In this document: piece after piece, positions 1-9,300 of the stretch
Numbering within the stretch: position 1 is the first letter of the stretch
Layout: each line of letters starts with the position of its first letter
Source of the DNA: Klebsormidium nitens
Taxonomy: Eukaryota > Streptophyta > Klebsormidiophyceae > Klebsormidiales > Klebsormidiaceae
NCBI GenBank assembly: GCA_000708835.1
Contig: DF237098.1
Span: forward strand, 1-49,372
Length of the DNA: 49,372 nucleotides
Direction of reading: 5' to 3'
Program-made: the position numbers and the translations under genes
The notes under the pieces: model-generated
What the model saw: only the letters and a program-made list of their open reading frames with translations
Told to the model about the DNA's origin: nothing
The model's database searches: none

Positions 1-873
1 ATCAATAAAATTGATTGAATATATACACATGCATGATCATTGACAATTCAGGCATTGAACGAGCGCGGCCTGTTGGATATTTGCATGCCTATAGTAGCTG
101 GCCACACGTGGTGCCGCACACGAACAGCGCCACGTATGGTATGACGGTCATGCAGATTGCCATATGCCGCACACGGGACATGCATGCGAGCAATCGAAGT
201 TGCCATGAGACGGTTGCCGCCTGGCGCGTTCCGTGCCAGTTATAGACGGTCGTGTGTGAGAAATCGTTGACACCCATCGGGGAACTTATGTATCGCACAG
301 GCCATCCGGTCCGATGATATAAAAGGATGAGAACTTGAAAGACTGATCTACACCATGCATACATGGTACAGTCGGACGTCTATTACACCACAAATGTATT
401 GAGGTCCCAACTTAGCTAGCCTGATCGAGCGGGTCAAGGTCAAGGGGCCCGGGGGTCGTCAGTCGACCATGTCGGACGGTCCCCTGTCCTTTACAGCAAG
501 TTCGAAATGCCACTGCCGGGGCACAAACATCTTGCAATGATACCATGCATATCAGACTGCAAAAGCATGGATTTGTTATAGCATCCACATCGTTGAGCAG
601 ATTGTTTGAATGCTTAGAAACGACCTCCTAGGCTCGAAGCAGTCACTGAATGGTCTCCAGCCCTTAATGAAAGGTCCACAACAGACCGCATGTGCAGAGT
701 ACCCGAAGTGCAACAGGACCGTCCACTACTTGGATCCTGCCTACATTTCCAGCGTCAAAACTCTGAGCCTTAGAAATTGTTGATACAACTTTGCCGCGTC
801 AATCCTGAAACTTGGGTTTGACGAGTCCTCATCCACCTCAAAAATTCGCACCGTGTCCTTCGCCTTGGACCTA
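1..873. other. No intact gene; decayed left flank of F-box/LRR gene
   Basis: No reading frame here looks like a real gene. On the minus strand directly after the stop at 874 there is a fragment with leucine-rich character (LYQQFLRLRVLTLEM, roughly 730-790), interrupted by stops. This may be the decayed or frameshifted continuation of the LRR domain to its right. The first 400 bases are rich in short palindromes built on CATG, GCATGC and GATC. A TATAAAA string lies near 316-322 on the plus strand, with no gene downstream that I can support. Confidence 0.4.
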
Positions 874-1506
874 CTACTTTCCACAGCCCAGACCGAAAGT
901 TGTTCGACTTGAGGACTCAGCCATAGCCATAAATTGCTCCAGATTTGACGAATCTATTGCCAATGCCTTGAGACAGGGGAAGGCATCACCCGCTGGTACA
1001 TCATCACAGACGCGCACATCCAGGGTGAGCAAAGCTGGACACTTCAGGAACACACTGTTTCTGACGCTCCATTCAAGATGCAAGAGTGACCTTGACACTA
1101 CTTTGTAGGATGCTTCGTGCTTGCCTATGCCAATTGTTTGGAACTTCAGGGTCTGTAGGTGATTTAAGCTGCTGATGTTGTCAAGGATGCCAGGATCTAC
1201 GTTTGTGACTTTGTCCAGTGCAAGCATCGTCAGGTTTTGGAAGCTGTTTGGTACTGTGAAGCCTCGAAGCTCTACGTTGCACACATCAATGGACCGCAGA
1301 TTGCGGTAGTTGTTAAGCATCAGGCCAAAGCGGGTCATGCGCAGCGGCCTATCTAGCAGGTTCCGCAGGTGGAGTTCCTCTAGGGTTTCCCAGGCGGCCG
1401 GAATTGCAGCACCACATATTGCTCGTGCGTCAAGCTCGGGACATTTACACCAATCGTTGCACCCCAGTGCACAAGTAAACTCGTATTTCAAACTTTTGCA
1501 TACCAA
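874..1506 (-). CDS. Leucine-rich-repeat part of the same F-box/LRR gene
   Basis: This is a 210-residue open frame that overlaps the end of the F-box frame by 19 bases. Its N-terminal segment is Cys-rich (CALGCNDWCKCPELDARAIC) and is followed by irregular LRRs: TLEELHLRNL, NLRSIDVCNVEL, NLTMLALDKV, HLQTLKFQTIGI, LLHLEWSV, ALLTLDVRVC and LKALAID. Such repeats form the substrate-binding solenoid of F-box/LRR proteins. It ends at a stop at 874-876; leucine-rich residues continue in another frame beyond it, so the C-terminus is probably truncated. The listed ATG at 1506 lies inside the direct-repeat remnant and is unlikely to be a natural start. Together with the 1488-1703 fragment it is best read as a recently disrupted F-box/LRR gene. 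Confidence 0.6.
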   Translation of the reverse strand: MVCKSLKYEFTCALGCNDWCKCPELDARAICGAAIPAAWETLEELHLRNLLDRPLRMTRFGLMLNNYRNLRSIDVCNVELRGFTVPNSFQNLTMLALDKVTNVDPGILDNISSLNHLQTLKFQTIGIGKHEASYKVVSRSLLHLEWSVRNSVFLKCPALLTLDVRVCDDVPAGDAFPCLKALAIDSSNLEQFMAMAESSSRTTFGLGCGK

Positions 1507-1703
1507 TCTGTGCCTGGCAATGGCTCTATGTCCTCCTCGTTTTCAAACTTCCACTCCAGAGCCCCGGCTTCCGCCACCAGATTATAAAACCTCTTGCACA
1601 CGGTGAGAAGGCGCGTCCGCGTCTTCGGCTCCCCCAGAAGCTTGAAGATCTTGATGACCACAGAATCATCCAGACTGGAGAAGGCGTCTGGAGCTGGCGC
1701 CAT
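1488..1703 (-). CDS. F-box protein, N-terminal fragment (F-box domain)
   Basis: The reading starts at the ATG at 1703 and gives 71 residues. After a short leader (MAPAPDAFSS) comes an F-box-like segment, with LDDSVVIKIFKLL followed by the typical VCKRFYNLV stretch. F-box domains bind SKP1 and bring substrates to SCF ubiquitin ligases. The frame stops right after the residues TDWYAKV, while the frame that opens at 1506 continues with leucine-rich repeats. The two therefore look like one F-box/LRR gene broken by a frameshift. The sequence at the break (TATGCAAAAG) would give WYAKVCKSL in a single frame if it were present twice in tandem, so a 10-bp collapse is the simplest explanation; an unrecognised intron or an assembly error are alternatives. 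The gene is divergent from the GH10 gene at 3290. Confidence 0.6.
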   Translation of the reverse strand: MAPAPDAFSSLDDSVVIKIFKLLGEPKTRTRLLTVCKRFYNLVAEAGALEWKFENEEDIEPLPGTDWYAKV

Positions 1704-3289
1704 TGGTACTGCGCACGTAGGGTAGCCGCCCAGCTTCTCTTCGGAGTTCTAATTGTCTGATTAGAAAAGATTCTATAGAGACACCCTTCGGGCTGTAAAA
1801 TCTGAGATTAATAGTTGTTTTTGGATTTGGGTCGTCGGATCTTGATGACGTCAGGTTGTAGCTATCTCTGATCGTTGATTTGTCTGTTCTTGTCGATTTT
1901 CTTACCGATTTACAAGTGGGGTTCTGGGTACATACATACCGGATGGATGTGAGGGTGTACACGAGGACCCAGACCGCAAGTCCTGCAAATCAGCGCATGA
2001 ATATAGAAGTCTATTTTGAAGTACCCGCAACTGTCTCAATTAGGGTGTCGGCACGGCGGGGCAAAGTGTGAAGATCGAGGACAAATCATCGATTGGAAAG
2101 TCCCCGATCTTTTTGGTGCTAATGATTGGCACAATCTGTACACCCCTCATGTGTACACCCTGTACTTTTTACCTTCCGAGCCTGAGGTTGTCAATGAAAC
2201 CTCTACCGAAATGCTCGCACGCGCAACGCATGATCCAGGTTTCACGATTTTTTCACGGTCCCTAGTTCTCATACATGGAGTTGAACCGCTGAACGCATTT
2301 GTAAATTGTAGGGGCAGCGCGCCAAAACAATGTCAAGACCGCAGTCATTGTTTTAGCAGACTCAGAATGACATGTTCATGTGTACCCCACCCACTAAACA
2401 ACCAGCACGCATTATGAACCGTTAAAAGCCTCTTAATACATCCATCCACGGCCAGGATGCTTTCGCGGTCCAGCATTCAAATTTGGGTACCATTGTAAAT
2501 GGCGTGAGATTCGGAGTTCGACATGCACTGGCAGGAGTCGGTTTTGAGCGAGTACCGTGGATTCGTCCGCAGTCTAGTTCTGGTCGACCTCAGGAGCGGC
2601 CCGTTGTCAACCGTCCATTTGAAAGATACTGCTCCTTATCGACGGGACACAATGGATCACTCTGAGCTCACGTTTTGCCGGCTTTCACGGGACACCGTCG
2701 GTCTGAAGTCATCTTGCCGTTGTTCAAGAAACTCGCAGGGAGCTTTTACCGTGGAAAGCCCCCGGAGAAAAATAGAGAAATGGGTTTAAGGTCTGTCCGA
2801 GATCGTTAATTCTTTTCCCTCTTTGGATGGCACAGTTGACCATAGGTTTGTAAGCGCGGGAAAGATAACTCTGGTTGAAAGTAGTTCCTTTTGGAGGGTA
2901 CTTTCGACGCGAGGGTTTCGATGACCCTCATTCAAACATCCCCTCTGGGACTGCCCCTGCTCCAGAGTCAGATCCAGATCTCTGACTGCACAAGAAAACT
3001 CTAGCTGGAGTCTGCACAACGTGCAACGGCCAGATTCAAGGAGGAACGTTGTCAGCACAAACTTCAGAAACTTCAGGTTCCTGTCTGGCAATGCCGCCTC
3101 TTTAGCTTGCCAAGTCGAAGATCCAAAGTTTCAGAGCGTGCTTTCGCTCTACCACCACTCACAGCATTGCACAGATTCTGCTCCAAGAGGCGCCATCTGA
3201 ATCCTGAAGAGCTGAGCGAGAACGGTCACAGACACTCTCGTACGCCAAGCAAGGGTTTACATTTGCCGCTACTCTGGGAAGCGGACAAG
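1704..3289. other. Divergent intergenic region (F-box gene to GH10 gene)
   Basis: About 1.6 kb separates the minus-strand F-box ATG (1703) from the plus-strand GH10 ATG (3290). I see no convincing coding frame. It should hold the promoters and 5' UTRs of both genes. I could not identify a clear TATA box in a useful position for either. Confidence 0.5.
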
Positions 3290-3347
3290 ATGAGGGGTCT
3301 CAGAGGAGCTCTGCTCCTCAGCCTTGTATGCAGCATTGCGCTTTCAG
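3290..3347 (+). other. Exon 1: signal peptide of the GH10 protein
   Basis: The ATG at 3290 starts MRGLRGALLLSLVCSIALS: two Arg, then a hydrophobic core and small residues before a likely cleavage site. The donor GTGGGT at 3348 leaves one base (phase 1). The acceptor at 5594 supplies the other two and restores Val-Ser-Gly-Gln, so the 2.25-kb first intron joins in frame. An upstream in-frame extension to about 3107 exists, but it has no secretion signal at its start, so the ATG at 3290 is preferred. Confidence 0.75.
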
Positions 3348-6300
3348 GTGGGTCCACGAAAGAGCTTGAAGCAGCCTTATCTGCTTAGATCTTGCTGCCT
3401 TATTTTGGATTTATGTTTCGAAGGCGCTTGAAATTTCCAGGCAGAGGCGACGAAGAAACAACCTCGTGACAATTATAGCTTTTGGCTTGTTCCTGTAGTC
3501 CTTATGACAGAGTATGCGAGCAAGTGTTGTCATCATAGTGGTCTTTCTTGCGTGGCGCCGCTTTGAAATAGTCAATCAGACGTCAAACCAAATTATGTTT
3601 CTCCCAGAGTACTCACTGAGAAAGCTGTTGTGTTACTGTGGTTGTCTGCCTTTCAGAGGTGTTTTACAACTTCCATTCAATTTTCCCACCTTGCGTTTGC
3701 TAGAATAGCTAGCTTTCTACCACCGTGCATAGTTAAAAGCTGGTTGTCGCTGGAGACGGATACCCCATTTCTCTTTGAGTGGTATCAGGTCGCAATCTTG
3801 TGAAATCACAGGTCACTTTCCCTTCTTTAGTGCGATAGCGACATGTTGCTACAAGAAAGGCACAGACTCTAGGTTCCATCTCCTATTGGAAGCAGCTGTT
3901 TTGAAAACTGCCACCACTATCAGTGTTCCTGCAGCCCCTCTTCATTCATCCCTCTCACGCCAAAAGTCTACACGTACTTATGGCGCTTTCAGAGTATGAG
4001 AGGCTTCTTTGTGCTATGTTCTCAAAATTAATGTTCGTTTTGTCAAACACCGTTTGTTGTCTACTCTACTACGCTTTCGCTTACTGTTATGTGCTTGGGT
4101 TGAATCATATCTGAGCTGAGCAAAGGTGGTCCCTTTAGGTTTTATTGCTTGTTGCTCTTGTGCTTTCAAAGTCAAGCTCTGGACAGGTGTCAATTTGGGA
4201 TGCAGCAGATCTTAGCGCCTCCTTCGACTTTGAACAACTCTTTTCATGTCACTTAGACAAATGTACATGCGATTGTGATCATGCTCTGCAACCGCCATGT
4301 TGCAGGATAGAACTTGATCGAGCAAGGGCTTTTGAAAGTGACAGGGCTCTGCAGGGCGCTAGGGCAGTCATAAGCGTTTCTTATAAGCAATGATGCACAC
4401 TTTAGCGGTGTAAACATTGAAGTAGGGTCACTATTCTCTTGCTCTCGATATCCTCACTAAAATAAGTATCTTTGACAATTTACTGGGGCGCTCCCTTTCG
4501 AATGCAAGGTGATACTATCACTCAACTTGGTGGTTGCCGACTCACTTTTGGTGCCAACACAAACGATATCAGATGGTGGTAGTCCCTCACACAAGGAAGA
4601 AGAACAATGTTTTTGAGGGATCTACTGAAGCTTCACTCATCTGGCTGAGCAATCTAGGGTTTCTTGCTTTGGGCTTGCTTTCACTGGAGAGGAGCATGAC
4701 TTTCTTGGCGCGATTTGCCCAAGTCAGTAGCGAGTGATCCCTCGTTCTGAAGTGCTCTTTGGAGCCTCAAGTATGAGTATGCTGACCCCAATCTTGGTGA
4801 CCTCATTACTGTTATTTGTGTACCTGAATGTCCTTCCATCTTTATCTCCTCCTCCATGCTCTGAAGCTCTGTTTTACCGTTAGTCTGCTCTTCCAAGACT
4901 CCTGAAACTTCGTCCCCTGTACACAAGCTTTGCACACATGAACCTGTTCCGGGTGCCTTTTGAACGTCTGTGTTTGTTCCTTTCTCCCATCCTCCTTTGC
5001 CCTTTTGATGGAGTGAAGTGGCTCCTCCCTTGAACTCCTAGATATCGTCTGCTGTGACGCGTTTGACGCCTTGTCTGTTGCTCACTTACTCAATACCACT
5101 CAATGGGCTTGAGACTCCTTGATCCCTTCTCCCCGCCAGTCTGCTGATTTCTCGTCTTCTGATTTGATCATGCACACCGCATCATTGCACTAGATGGATC
5201 ATTGAATCTTGTCAGACCAGAGGCTCCTACCAAATTCGTGGCCCTCTATCCTTTCTTTGGGTTGTCAGTATACAGCCCTTCTCTGACTTGGAGTTGATGT
5301 GTCAAGTAGACACCCGCCTGCTTCCTACGCTCCTGCTTTCTTGGTGGTTTTGTTGGACTTCCTTTCGCCTAGTCAGCGCACACCGCTTAGTTCCATACAA
5401 GTTCCATCTTCCGCCAGAGATCAATTTCACTTCCTGCCAGTCTACTCAACCTCTCGTTGCAGTGTGTGCAGTCCTGCCAGCCTCGTTTTTGGAAGTGCAG
5501 TCAAAGCACGAAGCTTGATTCTATACGCGTAATATCTCTGTTCTACTACTCCTCTTCCTGCCAGTCTGTTAACTTCTCGTGTCTCAATGTGCAGTCAGTG
5601 GACAGAGCGCCCAAGCGCCCGTTTCGAGCACTACTTTCACTGCGCAAGCTCCGACAACCAGTGCTCAGGGCCCGTCCTCCCCTGGTCCTAACACGCTGAA
5701 CGTGCCTCCAGCATCCCAGATCGTGAGTACACTTTCTCAACTCACTGGACCTACTGTTAAAAGAAAAGCAAGTTCTGCCTTCCTACGAGTTGAAGAAAGT
5801 ATGATCGACATTTGTCAACCCTTCGCCAGCTTTGCCTCCGCATGGGTCGAGAGTAATGTAATCTGTACCCTTGATTTGGCTCCTGAACCAACTTCTTCCT
5901 ACTCCGATGTGCGGTCCTTTGATTCACGCCTTTTGAGAGTCTCGCAAATGAACTTTGTCACCAACCCAAATTGTCTAACTACTTTCTAGAATCTACTATC
6001 CACCAACCAGCTTTTGCAATGCTCACCTTTCTGACCGAGACCCTTGTGACAAAGGTCTGGTAGACAGCCTGCAGCCGTTTGCCGGTGTCTCACTCAAGGA
6101 CAACTTGCTACTATCAAGGCGATTCCCAAACCGACCTCTGACCCGGATACCAACCCGGTTTTGCAGTGCCCTGACTCTCTTGTTGAGACCCTGGCCGGAC
6201 AGAATCTGGTCGAAAGCCCCCAACCCTTTGCCGGCGTTCCCTCTTCATGGGGCCAAACGGTTTCGGCCAGTTCTCTTGCTGTCTCGTCCGACAGGACCTA

Positions 6301-9300
6301 TATTGCCGTCACGAACCGTGCGGGACCCGGTTCAGGCGCCGCCCTCACAGTGAACAACATGCAAGTCGGTTCGTTCTACAAGGTGAGCGGGTTGCTTGAG
6401 GTGTTTTGTGATGCAGTTTTGAACGAGGTCAAACTTTTGATCAACCAGATCGATCAAACGGGAAGTGCGCCACTGGGACACGACTCCGTGCGCCTCCTTG
6501 TCAATACTCCCATTGCAGTCAATGTATCTGAACAACTTGCAGTACCTTACGTGTTTGTCTGGAGCAGGCGAAAATGTTTTTGCATTGTCAAGTGCTCAGA
6601 GACGTAGCGATGCTGCTCTTCCAGTTGAAAATGGTTGGGTCTATGCTGGTGGGGTCGAGATACGTTCGTTGACGGGTGGTCATATGTGAAGGCGTGGCTA
6701 ATTGCTTATCGTGCAGGTGGGCGCCTATGTCAAAATCAGCGGGTCGACCAACGAGAAGCTGCGCATGACCTTCAATTTCAACGGCAACGATTACAAGGTA
6801 AGGACGGCCACTAGGAGGTCCCACGTGCACCTCATCGGCGGCTGACTGCAGTATGCAGGGAAGCTCTTTCCAAAATGCAATTGCCAAAACGCGCACTGTG
6901 AACCATTTTTTGAAATGCCAGGAGAACCGATTTCGTACTGTTTGGGCCCGTTCCCAAGGATTGTAACATTGTGGCGGGGTATTCCGACTGCTGCAAACGC
7001 CATCGTGAGATCCCTCGCAGTATCTTCTTTTCCGAGTCGGCAAGATCTTTTATCTGGAACTTCTCTAATTTGGAGCTTTATTGTGGACGTTGGAACCTGG
7101 TAAAGTGAACGTTGACGCAGTCTGTTTCCTTCTTTGCAGTGCGCGGCAATCGTTTCCGTTGCATACTCCGACCGCTACACACTGGTTCTGGGCGCCATTA
7201 TCGGCCCCGCCAGAGATCTCAAACGAAATCTTAGGGAATTTGGTGATCCCTCCTGCGGGCCAAAAAGCTGAACTTGAAGTTTTCCCAACCTTCTTGCAGT
7301 GCGCCGCGATCGTTTCCGTCGCATACTCGGACTGCTACACCCTGGTTCTGGGTGCCATTACCGGCCCCGCCTCCGCTGCGCCGCTGAACAGCGTAAAGCT
7401 CTTTATCACCGGAAACGAGGGCAGCGACGTCCAGCAAGCGCCCTTCGAGATCGACATCTACAGCGTGGCGGTTGTCGGGGTGAACCGGGCCACGTGGCTG
7501 GCTGACGTTCAGCAGAGGACGGACTTGGTAAGTCTCTTTCAGAAATTCTGACTTCGAGGCCTGAATCTGCGCATGATGCTTGTAAGAGGTGGAGTCCGGG
7601 ATTCGAACACCTGTCTGGGGTGTTCAGTCATGAGTTCGTTAATTACGTCACCGGGAGGGACGCTTACAGTGTGGTGTTTGACGTTTGTGCAAAGCTGACT
7701 ACGGAGGTCTTTGCGTTCGGTTACGTGGCGCCAGGAGACGAGTTGGTGCTTGTCAAGACTCTTGAGATTCGTTTGCTACAAGCTTATAAGGGATGCCATA
7801 GGATGTGGCGCTGATGATTTTGAGCCACGCATGTTGCTAATCGGCACCAGAGCGTTTACATCCTCTCTGACCATTTTTGCCCCCAGATTTTTTCGATCTG
7901 AACTCGAAGGAAAAAAGCGTCCTCTCGTCCGCAGCCTTCTATCTTGCTTTCAAGGTCCAATTCACTCTTTGCTGACGTCATACCCTCTTGCAGGTCCGCA
8001 AGCGTGACGTCATCGTTACGGTGAAGGATGCTTTCGGCAACCCCGTCCCCAACGCGACGATCTCCATCAACCAGCTGAACCAGACGTTCCCCTTCGGTTC
8101 CGATCTGCATAACGACGCGTACAACGACACCGCCTACCGCAACTGGTTTGCCAGCAAGTGGGGCAATGGTTACTCGTGGACTGCCTACAACAGCGCTCTC
8201 AAGTGGTAAGTGGTCATAAATGCTTGACCTCACTTGTCTTCTTTAGAGCCCTGACATTTCGATGTTTCCTGATCTGCAGTGCTGACACGTGGTCTGCTGC
8301 ATTTGTATACCCAGCTTTGTGAGCACTCATGAGCGGCTGGGATTTACGTTCATTGGGTTTCAAATCATTTTTATCCTAGGTGTTACGTCTTCCATTCCAG
8401 CCGCGATGCAGTCCATTGAACTCAAGACGACACACAACCGATTAGTCGACCATGTGTAAGCAAAGTTGCTGTTTACAATCGGTGGAACACGTCGATGCCC
8501 GTTTGGGGCCTTACAGTAGGCTGTGGCTTATTGTCGACAAAAAGTAGATAAGTATTTCGAGTTTTGACCTCTTTTTCCAGGTTCGCTATGCAGGTTCGTG
8601 TCTGCGCGTCATACAGTCCGCCAATGATCGTTCTTCCGTCGAGATCAACCACTTTATTAACCCAGACTTTGACTTCTTTTCCAGTTACGCCATGCAGCCC
8701 GACGAGCTCGATGTGACCACGGTCCAGGTGATCAACCTACAGAACTCGTTGACTTAAGAAGATTCCATTAAGCGTCGACCATACCTCACAAATGCTGGAA
8801 TATCATGCAGTTTCTCAACCCCGATTTTAACCGTCTTGACTCAGGTACGCTATGCAGCCCGACGAGCTTAACGTGACCACGGTCCAGGTGATCAACCAAC
8901 AGAATTGGCTGAACAACAACTCGATCAGCGTCCGTGGTCATACCATCTTCTGGGATGACGTCGGCACGACTCAAGACTGGGTGAAGCTGATTGCGGATAC
9001 GGACCCCGTGCGCCTCTTCGGCTACATGCAGCTGCGGATCAATGACGTTGTCGGGCTGTTCAAGGTGGGATGTATTTCCTGTTTTAGGTTGAATGGTGTG
9101 GTTTGTAAGTCCAGTGAGTGCTTAATGCGTTGTTTAGTGTCGGTTCTGAAGACTGGGTGAAGCTAATTGCGGATACGGACCCCGTGCGCCTCTTTGGCTA
9201 CATGCAACTGCGCATCAATGACGTAGTTGGGCTGTTCAAGGTGAGGATTACGTGCTGTTTTTGGTGTGGCTGGTCGGTGCTTAGCTGTTTTCCTTTGCGA

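Noticed and set aside
2016-2417. 133-aa plus-strand frame upstream of the GH10 gene
   Set aside because: No signal, domain or splice join to the GH10 exons; likely chance in the intergenic region.
6798-7139. Additional exon between GH10 exons 4 and 5
   Set aside because: The CBM reads continuously across exons 4 and 5 in phase 0 without it; the frames here are short and unrelated, except for the exon 5 copy at the end.
7585-7625. tRNA-like B box on the minus strand (GTTCGAATCCC)
   Set aside because: The TpsiC stem does not pair, and no matching D arm, anticodon arm or acceptor stem lies upstream; it sits inside intron 5 of the GH10 gene.
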